Positions 8,700-16,439 of a stretch of DNA of 22,726 nt are shown piece by piece. Every line of letters begins with the position of its first letter. Position 1 is the first letter of the stretch. Below the pieces are notes generated by a model, which was given only the letters and a program-made list of their open reading frames with translations, ran no database searches and was not told the DNA's origin. The translations under genes were made by a program, and so were the position numbers. Source of the stretch: Anaerolineales bacterium (GTDB lineage Bacteria > Chloroflexota > Anaerolineae > Anaerolineales > UBA4823); NCBI GenBank assembly GCA_016932955.1, contig JAFGBV010000237.1, positions 1-22,726 of the forward strand, given 5' to 3'.

Positions 8700-10273
8700 G
8701 AGGGGGTCTGCCATCTGATCGCAACCGGGCGATGGTGGGACTGGCTTTGATCCTGATTTTTGCGGCTCTGGCCGGGTTTTACAGCAGCGCCCGCTATCAG
8801 GGCTGGTTTGCAGACGTTGATGCATTAATTCAAGCGGCCAGCGCGGAGAGCATCCAGGCTGGCCAAAGGTTGATTGGCCGCGTTAGTTACACCAATGGTT
8901 TCGCTTACGGGGCGCTGCTGGCTTTTATTGGTCAGGTTTCTGGTCTGTCGCCTTACCTGCTTGTTAACTGGGGCAACGTTTGGCTGGCAGTTTTTGTTTT
9001 GGTGGCTTTTATCACCTACCGAGAGTTGCTGGATGATGTATGGCAGGCAGCGCTCGGTACACTGCTGTTGCTCATGATCCCTGATCTTGTATTCTATGTG
9101 CAGCGTGGCGGGCATGAGCGAATTACCTGGATGCTGGCTTTGTTGATGATCTTTTTGCTGGCGCGCAGCCTGCGTTATGCCAGGCAGCCCGGTTTATTGT
9201 CAGTGTATATCATTTGCTTTTACCTGATCTTTTGGGCAATGGCGGCCACCAATGTTTATTTTGCTTCTACCTTTGTCAACGCCATAATCTTATCCATGTT
9301 TGGCCCCTGGGTTTTGGGTTTTCTCATTCGATCAAGGATGAAAGGCGATGTGCAGCGGGGGCATTTCTTGCGCCGGCTGCTCCTTGTCAGCCTGGCGTGT
9401 TTGATCCTTGTATTTGTGTTTGTCAACTATACCTATCGCCCTGCGTTAGTCTTCTATAACATTGCTGAAAACCTGGTCAATCGTCTGGGTATTTTAATTT
9501 TTGGCGTTCAGGAAGCGGAACTCTCCGCAAGTTACGCGTACGTTGGAAAAGCCTGGATCGATTTCGGCATCTATCTCGTTTTGGTGGGCATGCAATTCTC
9601 GATTGCTGCGCTCAGTTTTGTTGGATGGGTGCTAGGTTTTCGGAGGCAGTTTTCTTTGGATGACCGGCGCTGGTTTTTATGGTGGTTGTATGGCGCTTTT
9701 GGTGTGCTCTTAGTGATTGGCATTTTGGCTGATTCTGGGAGATTCCTCCAGGGAAACATGCAATTGCGCATGTTCACCCCGTTTGCCCTGTTCGTTGCAC
9801 CGATGGCTGCACTTGTGCTGCGTCCGGCTTTTGGGGCACTGAGCCGGCGCCTGCCACGTTTTGCATTGCTATTGGGAGGAATTTTAGCGGCCTTTGGGCT
9901 GCTCGCAACGATGGTCAAAGCCACCAATGAGCCCCTAGTTGCAAATAACTGGCTGTTTTATGCGCCCGGCGAAAAACGGGTTGGCCAGTGGATGAATGCT
10001 CACATCCAAAATGAAAGCATTTGGGTGGACACTTGGCAGCATCTTACCGCGGCGCTCAAATATTCAGATGGATTACAGTATTCCAGAACAATCTATTATC
10101 GGGCTGGCAACTTAATAATTCCTCCACCCTACATTCTACTCGCCGAGACCACCGAGATGAGCGCAAATCGGTTTGGGTTCGTTCTTCCTGCGGTGTATGA
10201 GCATAATAAAATCTATGACAATGGCGCTGCCCAGTTATATTATCGCCGGGCGATAACGCCATACCAAAAATAG
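8693..10273 (+). CDS. Polytopic membrane protein, GT-C glycosyltransferase-like
   Basis: A 526-aa protein with roughly ten or more hydrophobic helices. The first outside loop carries FADVDAL (D41, D43), the position where GT-C enzymes of the ArnT/PMT type keep a catalytic or metal-binding acid. The last 100 or so residues are soluble and would be extracytoplasmic (VGQWMNAHIQNESIWVDTWQ to GAAQLYYRR), also like ArnT-type proteins. It may therefore use a polyprenyl-phosphate sugar to modify the exported glycan or a protein. It could instead be a Wzy-type polymerase. ATG 8693 was chosen because it has GAGGAG about 5 bases upstream and overlaps the upstream gene by 7 bases. Coupling with the secreted protein gene suggests the two act together. 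Confidence 0.65.
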   Translation: MVRGGLPSDRNRAMVGLALILIFAALAGFYSSARYQGWFADVDALIQAASAESIQAGQRLIGRVSYTNGFAYGALLAFIGQVSGLSPYLLVNWGNVWLAVFVLVAFITYRELLDDVWQAALGTLLLLMIPDLVFYVQRGGHERITWMLALLMIFLLARSLRYARQPGLLSVYIICFYLIFWAMAATNVYFASTFVNAIILSMFGPWVLGFLIRSRMKGDVQRGHFLRRLLLVSLACLILVFVFVNYTYRPALVFYNIAENLVNRLGILIFGVQEAELSASYAYVGKAWIDFGIYLVLVGMQFSIAALSFVGWVLGFRRQFSLDDRRWFLWWLYGAFGVLLVIGILADSGRFLQGNMQLRMFTPFALFVAPMAALVLRPAFGALSRRLPRFALLLGGILAAFGLLATMVKATNEPLVANNWLFYAPGEKRVGQWMNAHIQNESIWVDTWQHLTAALKYSDGLQYSRTIYYRAGNLIIPPPYILLAETTEMSANRFGFVLPAVYEHNKIYDNGAAQLYYRRAITPYQK

Positions 10274-10281
10274 GCACAGGC

Positions 10282-11346
10282 GTGACCGATTGGCAGCCAA
10301 GCATTATCATCGTAACTTATAACGGCCTGGCTTATCTGCCTGATTGTCTGTCTTCTGTGCTTGGCGAGAGCCAGGCGTATGCGGGCAGCGAAGTGGTGGT
10401 GGTGGATAATGCCTCTTCGGATGGCGGCGCGGATTGGATTGCTGAGCATTACTCCCAGGTGCGCCTGCTGCGCAACGCCCACAACCTGGGTTTTGCCGCG
10501 GCGAGCAACCAGGGGGCGGCAGCGGCCAGCGGTGACATGCTGGTGTTTTTGAACCAGGATACGCGGGTGCTGCCCGGCTGGCTTCGGGGCTTATTAGATG
10601 GCCTATCGAAAAACGATGGGATAGGTTTGACTACCTCTCAGTTGAGATTGATGTCCGAGCCAGAGAAGATTAATGTGTGTGGCCAGGATACGCACTTCTG
10701 CGGTTTGAGTTTTTCGAGGGGCTTTTGGGAATCGCCAGATCAGCACACGTTACCGGTGGATGTGGGGGCTGTGGCTGGCTCGTCTTTTGCCATCCTTCGC
10801 GAGACCTGGCGGGAACTGGGGGGGTTCGATGACAAATTGTTCATGTATTATGAAGAGACGGACTTGAGTTGGCGGGCTCGCCTGGCGGGTTATAAATCTC
10901 TCTATGTGCCATCATCGGTTGTATACCATGATTATCAGCCCAAACTGTCGCTCAATGCATTCTACTACTCTGTTCGCAACCGGTCTATATTGATATTAAA
11001 GCATTGGAAATTACCCACATTGATATTCATAGCCCCAAGCATACTGCTGTGTGAAGCGGTTGAGCTTGGATATGCTTGTCTCTACGGTCAAAAATCACTC
11101 GTTGCGAAATTGAAGGCATATGGATGGTTGATCAAGAATTGGCCGGGCATCCTGAAGAGGCGGCAGGTTGTGCAGCAGAATCGTAAAAAGCCAGATAGGG
11201 TATTGATGGATGCCTGCATACCAAATTTATTGCCACGAGTAAAAGCAGGAGGACTTCTCGGTCGAATGATCATTGGTCTGGCGAATGCTTTTTTAGGGTT
11301 GAATTACTACCTGGTTCTGACTTTTCTGCGTTGGTTTAAGTTATAA
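10282..11346 (+). CDS. GT2-family glycosyltransferase, rhamnosyltransferase (WbbL)-like
   Basis: A 354-aa GT-A enzyme. It begins PSIIIVTYNG and has VVVVDNASSDGG (38-49), the metal-binding NQD in LVFLNQDTRVLPGW (91-93), and the acceptor/catalytic block GGFDDKLFMYYEETDLSWRA (E191, E192, D194). That block is the hallmark of the WbbL/RfbF rhamnosyltransferase-like group. A hydrophobic C-terminal region (about 238-250 and 320-350) probably holds it to the inner face of the membrane. The start is GTG 10282, eight bases after the preceding stop. The donor may be dTDP-rhamnose, but no rhamnose genes are in the window, so this is a family-level guess. Confidence 0.85.
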   Translation: MTDWQPSIIIVTYNGLAYLPDCLSSVLGESQAYAGSEVVVVDNASSDGGADWIAEHYSQVRLLRNAHNLGFAAASNQGAAAASGDMLVFLNQDTRVLPGWLRGLLDGLSKNDGIGLTTSQLRLMSEPEKINVCGQDTHFCGLSFSRGFWESPDQHTLPVDVGAVAGSSFAILRETWRELGGFDDKLFMYYEETDLSWRARLAGYKSLYVPSSVVYHDYQPKLSLNAFYYSVRNRSILILKHWKLPTLIFIAPSILLCEAVELGYACLYGQKSLVAKLKAYGWLIKNWPGILKRRQVVQQNRKKPDRVLMDACIPNLLPRVKAGGLLGRMIIGLANAFLGLNYYLVLTFLRWFKL

Positions 11347-11364
11347 CATCAAGAGGAAATTATT

Positions 11365-12483
11365 TTGAGTGTCCAACTTCTGATCCGTCAATATCCTCGC
11401 ATGATCGGGCTGGCGCGCTATACAGTATCATTGCTAAAATATCTGACTCGTCTGGATGTGCCCTACACCTGTGTTGAACCGGCTTATCCCTGGTCTGCGC
11501 GTGCAGCGGATGCGTTCGGCAAAGTATTGGGGAAGGATTTGAACACGTTCTTAACAACTTATCCCGTGGCTGCGCCTTTGGATACTGTCGCTGTGAAACA
11601 TTTCACCACGCAGCAAATGGCCAGCCTGTTTTCTTTTAAGCCTGGCGTTAATAAAGTGGTTGTAACTGTCCATGATATTATTCCCTACCTGATGCGTGAT
11701 GATCCTGTACACAATGATTTACCCCAATTTTACGATCGGTGGATGGATCAAACCGCTATGCACAATTTGCGTCGTGCAGACCGCTTGATTGCGATTTCGG
11801 GATATACGAAAAAAATGTTGGTTGAGAAGCTGGATTGCTCACCAGAGAAAATCCGCGTGATTCTGTACGGATTAGATCATGAGTTATTCAAACCTGCGCC
11901 TGTCATGGATTCGTTTCTCCAGCAGTATGCACTCTCACCTGGGTATCGTTATCTTTTGTATGTGGGTTCTGAACTTCCCCGGAAAAATCTTCCCAGGCTG
12001 TTACAGGCGATTGCGAAAGCAAAAGCTGAAATCCCAAAAATTCGCCTGCTTAAAGTCGGAACCCCCATATTTGCTCATCAATTTGAATCTTTAAAAGCGC
12101 TAATTTCAAGCCTCAATCTAGAGGACAATGTAATATTTATCGATCATCCACCTCAGGCTGATTTGGTGACGTTATATAGTTTCGCTGATTTATTTGTCTT
12201 TCCATCGTTATTTGAGGGTTTTGGGATGCCGCCGTTGGAAGCCATGGCTTGTGGCGCTCCCGTCATTTGCTCAAACGCCGCATCTCTTCCTGAGGTGGTT
12301 GGAGACGCCGCAATCACGATCGATCCTTATGATGTGGAGGCCTGGGCAAGTGCGATTGTACGGGTATTGAATGACAGCAGCCTGCGTACCGATCTTTCCA
12401 AGAGAGGCTTAGAGCATGCCGGGCAATTTACCTGGGAACGGCATGCTCGTGAAACAACTGCTGTTTATCAGGAACTTGAGTAG
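11365..12483 (+). CDS. GT4-family glycosyltransferase, mannosyltransferase-like
   Basis: A 372-aa GT-B enzyme. It carries [13 protein letters not shown] and [16 protein letters not shown] in the N-terminal domain. The C-terminal domain has [20 protein letters not shown] and the donor-binding EX7E motif [18 protein letters not shown], followed by [14 protein letters not shown]. This arrangement is typical of WbaZ/MtfB-like mannosyltransferases. TTG 11365 is the start because AAGAGG lies 8 bases upstream and no better in-frame start exists. The end ([18 protein letters not shown]) is matched by a broken copy after the epimerase gene (about 13566-13674). An 11-bp tandem duplication straddles its stop codon. 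Confidence 0.87.
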   Translation: MSVQLLIRQYPRMIGLARYTVSLLKYLTRLDVPYTCVEPAYPWSARAADAFGKVLGKDLNTFLTTYPVAAPLDTVAVKHFTTQQMASLFSFKPGVNKVVVTVHDIIPYLMRDDPVHNDLPQFYDRWMDQTAMHNLRRADRLIAISGYTKKMLVEKLDCSPEKIRVILYGLDHELFKPAPVMDSFLQQYALSPGYRYLLYVGSELPRKNLPRLLQAIAKAKAEIPKIRLLKVGTPIFAHQFESLKALISSLNLEDNVIFIDHPPQADLVTLYSFADLFVFPSLFEGFGMPPLEAMACGAPVICSNAASLPEVVGDAAITIDPYDVEAWASAIVRVLNDSSLRTDLSKRGLEHAGQFTWERHARETTAVYQELE

Positions 12484-12499
12484 ATGATGAGTAGATGAT
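12478..12499 (+). repeat. Perfect 11-bp tandem duplication over a stop codon
   Basis: GAGTAGATGAT occurs twice back to back (12478-12488 and 12489-12499). The first copy contains the GT4 stop TAG; the second repeats that stop and lies upstream of the GAGGAG ribosome-binding site (12503-12508) of the next gene. It looks like a recent small slippage or a repair event at a cassette junction. Confidence 0.85.
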
Positions 12500-12514
12500 A
12501 TAGAGGAGAAGCCC

Positions 12515-13540
12515 GTGAAGTATCTTATTACTGGAGGCGCTGGATTTATCGGTTGCAATGCAGCCAATTATTTGCTTGAGCGTGGAAACCAGGTGGTTAT
12601 CCTTGACAACTTGTCGCGCGCGGGTAGTGAAAAAAACCTTGCTTGGTTGCAAGAGAAATACGGAGAATTGCCTCATGCCAGGGTGGATATACGTGATTTT
12701 GAGGGCTTGAAAAAAACCTTTACAGAAAACCAAGACCTGGATGTTGTTTTGCATCTGGCGGCTCAGGTTGCAGTGACTACATCAGTAGCGAATCCCCGCG
12801 AGGATTTTGAGATCAATGCTTTAGGCACTTTTAATGTGCTAGAGACGATTCGGACGCTTGATCTGAACCCAATTGTGATATACAGTTCAACGAATAAAGT
12901 TTATGGGGAAATGCAAGAATTGAAGACAATAAGAGATGGGGGGCGGTACATCTACTCGGATTTGCCTAAGGGAATCTCTGAGGCGATGCCTCTGGATTTT
13001 CATTCCCCTTACGGCTGTTCAAAAGGAACTGCAGATCAATATGTGCGTGATTATCATCGGATTTACGGATTAAGATCCGTTGTACTCCGCCAATCGTGCA
13101 TTTATGGTACCAGGCAATTCGGGGTGGAAGATCAAGGATGGGTAGCCTGGTTTATCATTGCGGCGATATTAGGCCGTCCGATAACAATCTATGGGGATGG
13201 ATGTCAAGTGAGAGATGTGCTGTATGTGGACGATCTGGTTTGTGCTTATGAACAAGCTGTTAAGAACATTGATATTGCTCAAGGTCAGGTTTATAACATT
13301 GGCGGTGGTTGTACAAACACTCTGGCAATCTGGAGTGAGTTTGGGCCGCTGCTACACCGGTTGCTTAAGAAGGACATTCCTGTAAGTTACGCGGATTGGA
13401 GGCCAGGCGACCAGCCAATATTCATCTCTGATATTGCCAAGGCGCAACAGGAATTGGGATGGTCTCCTAAAATATCGGTTGAAGAGGGAATTGAGAAATT
13501 ATTCCGCTGGGTTGATGAAAACAGGAATCTTTTTGAGTAA
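12515..13540 (+). CDS. NAD-dependent sugar epimerase, CDP-paratose 2-epimerase (RfbE/Tyv)-like
   Basis: A 341-aa extended short-chain dehydrogenase. The NAD-binding GGAGFIG is at 7-13, and IYSSTNKVYG (122-131) holds the catalytic Ser/Thr. The active-site SPYGCSKG gives Y166 and K170, and FGVEDQGWVAWF and GDGCQVRDVLYVDDL follow. STNKVYG, DFHSPYGCSKG, DQGW and QVRDVL together are characteristic of CDP-paratose (CDP-tyvelose) 2-epimerases, which invert C2 of CDP-paratose to give CDP-tyvelose. Related 4-epimerases usually have a different block in place of STNKVYG. GTG 12515 has GAGGAG 6 bases upstream. The upstream CDP-dideoxyhexose enzymes (cytidylyltransferase, 4,6-dehydratase, 3-dehydrase) are not in this window. 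The real substrate may therefore be a different CDP- or UDP-sugar. Confidence 0.8.
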   Translation: MKYLITGGAGFIGCNAANYLLERGNQVVILDNLSRAGSEKNLAWLQEKYGELPHARVDIRDFEGLKKTFTENQDLDVVLHLAAQVAVTTSVANPREDFEINALGTFNVLETIRTLDLNPIVIYSSTNKVYGEMQELKTIRDGGRYIYSDLPKGISEAMPLDFHSPYGCSKGTADQYVRDYHRIYGLRSVVLRQSCIYGTRQFGVEDQGWVAWFIIAAILGRPITIYGDGCQVRDVLYVDDLVCAYEQAVKNIDIAQGQVYNIGGGCTNTLAIWSEFGPLLHRLLKKDIPVSYADWRPGDQPIFISDIAKAQQELGWSPKISVEEGIEKLFRWVDENRNLFE

Positions 13541-13565
13541 AACCCGGGCTGTGTGTGAAGAAACC

Positions 13566-13674
13566 AATGTTCTGTCCAATGTAAATGTGACAGTGCGCGG
13601 GCTGGCGCGCGCGCGAGTTCACCTGGGAGCGCACCGCACGACAAACATTAGCGGTGTATCAGGAGTTGGAATAA
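13566..13674 (+). pseudogene. C-terminal remnant of a GT4 glycosyltransferase (frameshifted)
   Basis: From 13618 to the TAA at 13672-13674 the sequence encodes FTWERTARQTLAVYQELE. Over the last 19 codons it shares 15 residues with the end of the intact GT4 ending at 12483 ([18 protein letters not shown]), although codons often differ. Just upstream, in another frame, the bases read VRGLARAR, the segment that normally precedes this motif in GT4 proteins, so a frameshift lies in the GCGCGCGCGCGA run near 13604-13615. The rest of the gene is gone. The remnant ends 6 bases before the DUF1616 gene and is GC-rich like it, so it probably belonged to the older operon. It is not expected to be functional. 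Confidence 0.75.
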
Positions 13675-13680
13675 CAAGGT

Positions 13681-14556
13681 ATGCTTGATGTAAAGAAGAT
13701 CTTTCGCAGCGAATTTGCCTGGATCTTGACCGGTGAGGTTGTCCTGGTGGCGCTGATCCTGGTAAGCCAGATGGTTCAATTGGGCCCGTTGGCTGTGCTG
13801 CGCGCGATCTTGGGTTTGGCCTACGTGCTTTTCGTTCCCGGGTATGCTCTTCAGGTGGCTTTATTTCCCCAAAAAACGCACCTGGACGGCCCGGAACGGG
13901 TGGCGCTCTCTTTTGGCTTGAGTATCGCGATTGTTGCCCTTCTAGCGCTGCTGCTGGATCGATTGCCCTGGGGCATTCAGTTGTGGTCGATTGTTGTATC
14001 GGAAGGCCTGCTGCTGGTGCTTTTCTCGCTTGTGGCGCTTTGGCGGCGCGGGCGGCAGCCGCTAGAAGATCGCTTCGTGCCGATCGTCCGCGTGGATTGG
14101 CGCGGATTTTGGGCATCGCAGGACCGCACTGGGAGAATCTTGCTCAGCGTGCTGGGGGTTGCTTTGATCATGGCGGTTGGATTGGCGATCTCTTTTGCGG
14201 TGCTGCCCAGCCCGGCAGAGTTATTTACGGAATTTTACATCCTCGGCCCAGAGGGCCTGGCGGAGAGCTACCCTCGCCAGGGGGTTGTCGGGCAACCACT
14301 AGAAGTGACGGTTGGCATCACCAACCGGGAGGGCGTCGAGGCGGAGTACATTGTGGGCGCTTATCAGGGTGAGCAACTGATTGGGGAAATGGGCCCGTTT
14401 CGCCTGGCAGATGAGGAAAATAAAGAAGCCACGCTGACCTTTGCCCCTGTGGATGTGGGGGATGACGTTCGGGTCAACATTTATCTTTTCCGCGACGGCC
14501 AGCCGGAGCCTTACCGCTCGCTGCTGCTCTGGCTGAAGATTGAGCCCGCACAATGA
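13681..14556 (+). CDS. DUF1616-family membrane protein
   Basis: A 291-aa protein with about five hydrophobic segments. The conserved DUF1616 signature is visible in the first half: LRAILGLAYVLFVPGYALQVALFP, then ERVALSFGLSIAIV (about 72-85). After the last helix (about 151-173) comes an outward-facing beta-rich domain beginning FTEFYILGPEGLAESYPRQ, with VTVGITNREG and a second strand-rich block. This matches the archaeal and Chloroflexota members of the family, whose function is unknown. It often sits in glycan or surface-protein loci. ATG 13681 has a weak AAGG just upstream. Its end overlaps the next frame by 17 bases, so it is co-translated with the ligase-like protein. Confidence 0.8.
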   Translation: MLDVKKIFRSEFAWILTGEVVLVALILVSQMVQLGPLAVLRAILGLAYVLFVPGYALQVALFPQKTHLDGPERVALSFGLSIAIVALLALLLDRLPWGIQLWSIVVSEGLLLVLFSLVALWRRGRQPLEDRFVPIVRVDWRGFWASQDRTGRILLSVLGVALIMAVGLAISFAVLPSPAELFTEFYILGPEGLAESYPRQGVVGQPLEVTVGITNREGVEAEYIVGAYQGEQLIGEMGPFRLADEENKEATLTFAPVDVGDDVRVNIYLFRDGQPEPYRSLLLWLKIEPAQ

Positions 14557-16429
14557 TGCAGCATCGGGTAGGGCGGCGCATTTGATTTCTAACCTTCGCA
14601 CGGGATTGCAGCGCAGCGCGGCATGGGTCGCCCCGGTTTCTTTGGGCAGCCTGCTGCTCATTGCTCCGCTGCTGCTCTTCCCGCGCGGGGTACTGCCTTT
14701 CCTGGCGCTGGGCCTGGCGCTGCTGGTGCTGCTCTGGCGCTGGGCAGTGCTGGGCTGGCCGCAAATGCGCGTGGAGGATGTGCCCCTGTTCATCCTGTTG
14801 GGCATGGCGCTGCTGGGCTTGGGGATTTCCGTTGACCAGGCCTTAAGTTGGCCGCGCTTGTGGAGCATTGTGTTGGGCGCACTGATCTTCTTTGAGTTGC
14901 GCCGTTCCCTCCGCCCATCGCAACAGGCAGCATGGATCGTTATCGCGCTGGCCCTGGCCGGGTTGGGCATGGCAGGGATCAGCCTCGTGGGCACAGATTG
15001 GGACAACGTGCGTTTTGTTGACTTGCCCTGGCTGTACGATCAACTGCCGACGCTGGTGCGCGGCTTGCCGGGCAGCGGGGTTCAGAGCACCAGCGATCTG
15101 TTCAACCCGCGCTGGGTGGGCATCACGATGGGGGTGCTGGCGCCATGCTTCTTGCCACTGCTGGCCTGGCGCGAGCGGCCCTGGCTGCGCCTTCTGGCGG
15201 CGGTTGTTTTCCTGGTGGATATCGGAACGCTGCTGCTGACCCAATCGATCCAGGGGCTGCTGGGGCTGCTGGCTGGCTCTTTCATTGTGCTGTTGTTTAT
15301 CAATCGCCGGTTTTGGCTGCTACTGCCTGCGGGTGTACTGGCTGCGGTTGGCCTGACCGTGTGGCTTGGCCCCGACCGTGTGGGTATGGCGCTGCTCTCG
15401 ATGGATAACCCCGGTGGTGCTGCCATTGCACTGCGCCTGGATATCTGGAGCCGGGCCTGGGCAATGCTACTGGATATGCCGTTCACCGGTATTGGCCTGA
15501 ACACCTTCCCGTTGATCCAAAGTCAATTCTACACAGGGTATCTGATTGGCCCTGAGCCGCACGCTCATAACCTGTACCTGCAAACGGCGCTGGACTTGGG
15601 GCTGCCGGGCCTGGTTGCCTTTCTTTGGTTCGTAACCGTGTGGGTGGTGCAGGTGCTCCGGCGGCTGGGGAGCGAACCAATTTCGGGTTATCGTTTGCTG
15701 TTGATCGGCGCGTTAGCCGGGGTGGTTTCTTACCTGGCGCATGGGGCGATGGATGCGATGATGCTGGGCGCCAAGCCCAGTTTTGTCGTTTGGGCGCTGC
15801 TGGGGATTGGCGCAGCGCTGCCAGCGCCGCAACCAACGGCTGCAAAAACGAAGCCGCTTACGCTGGCTTTCGCCTGGCTGGCGCTGCCGTTGGCTTTCGG
15901 GCTGGTCGCATTGCTGCGCCCAGCCAGCGTCTTCATGAACCTGGGCGCGTTGCAAACGCAGAGCGCTTTGTATCCATTCCCTCTGGCACAGATTTTACCT
16001 GGCACCGATCTGACCGCGCCGCAGGCGAACCTGGAAAGAGCGCTCGGCCTGGAGCCCTCCTTGCGGCAGGCGCACCTGCTCTTAGGCCGGATCGCCAGTT
16101 TGCAGGGCGACTTTCCTGCCGCATTGCAGCATTACAGCCAGCGCGTGGCGCTGGATATGGATGATCCGCTTGCCAACTATGACCCTGCCCAGAAAATCCA
16201 GCAGTGGCTTGATCCTCAATCATCACCGGACCCCGCCGCAGAATTGGGAAGGATCTACCAGGCCTGGAATACACGCTTTCCAGAGAGGGCGGAGGGTTAC
16301 TTGCTCAAATACCTGTTGGCAAGCCAGTATCAAGCCGATCCTGGGCGCGGGCAGGCGCTGCTGCAGGCTGGTCTGCAAGCCAATGCACAGCCATTGGGTC
16401 TGCTGGAATATCTGCTAGAAGTCAAGTAG
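14540..16429 (+). CDS. O-antigen ligase/polymerase-like membrane protein (Wzy_C) with C-terminal TPRs
   Basis: A 629-aa protein with about ten to twelve transmembrane helices. The Wzy_C core reads RLDIWSRAWAMLLDMPFTGI, then GLNTFPLIQSQFY, then PEPHAHNLYLQTALDLGLPG (H341 and H343). The Arg and His residues of this outside loop bind the undecaprenyl-linked donor in WaaL-type enzymes. The last 150 or so residues are helical repeats (LERALGLEPSLRQAHLLLGR, QGDFPAALQHYSQ), typical of TPRs added to such ligases. It likely polymerises the glycan or transfers it to a lipid or protein acceptor outside the membrane. The start is uncertain: TTG 14540 overlaps the upstream gene, while TTG 14582 has a better AGGGCGG upstream. 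Base composition is GC-rich, unlike the AT-rich transferases before it. Confidence 0.8.
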   Translation: MSPHNDAASGRAAHLISNLRTGLQRSAAWVAPVSLGSLLLIAPLLLFPRGVLPFLALGLALLVLLWRWAVLGWPQMRVEDVPLFILLGMALLGLGISVDQALSWPRLWSIVLGALIFFELRRSLRPSQQAAWIVIALALAGLGMAGISLVGTDWDNVRFVDLPWLYDQLPTLVRGLPGSGVQSTSDLFNPRWVGITMGVLAPCFLPLLAWRERPWLRLLAAVVFLVDIGTLLLTQSIQGLLGLLAGSFIVLLFINRRFWLLLPAGVLAAVGLTVWLGPDRVGMALLSMDNPGGAAIALRLDIWSRAWAMLLDMPFTGIGLNTFPLIQSQFYTGYLIGPEPHAHNLYLQTALDLGLPGLVAFLWFVTVWVVQVLRRLGSEPISGYRLLLIGALAGVVSYLAHGAMDAMMLGAKPSFVVWALLGIGAALPAPQPTAAKTKPLTLAFAWLALPLAFGLVALLRPASVFMNLGALQTQSALYPFPLAQILPGTDLTAPQANLERALGLEPSLRQAHLLLGRIASLQGDFPAALQHYSQRVALDMDDPLANYDPAQKIQQWLDPQSSPDPAAELGRIYQAWNTRFPERAEGYLLKYLLASQYQADPGRGQALLQAGLQANAQPLGLLEYLLEVK

Positions 16430-16439
16430 AATAGGCAAC

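Noticed and set aside
12628..12720. 13-bp direct repeat TGAAAAAAACCTT (12628-12640 and 12708-12720) with A7 runs inside the epimerase gene, one forming A AAA AAC in frame
   Set aside because: The epimerase frame is intact and conserved on both sides and no useful alternative frame follows, so frameshifting or phase variation is not supported; probably chance.
14299..15006. Long minus-strand open frame (235 codons) opposite the DUF1616 and ligase genes
   Set aside because: It is low in hydrophobic order, rich in Arg/Ser/Pro, has no motif, and lies opposite two clear membrane-protein genes.
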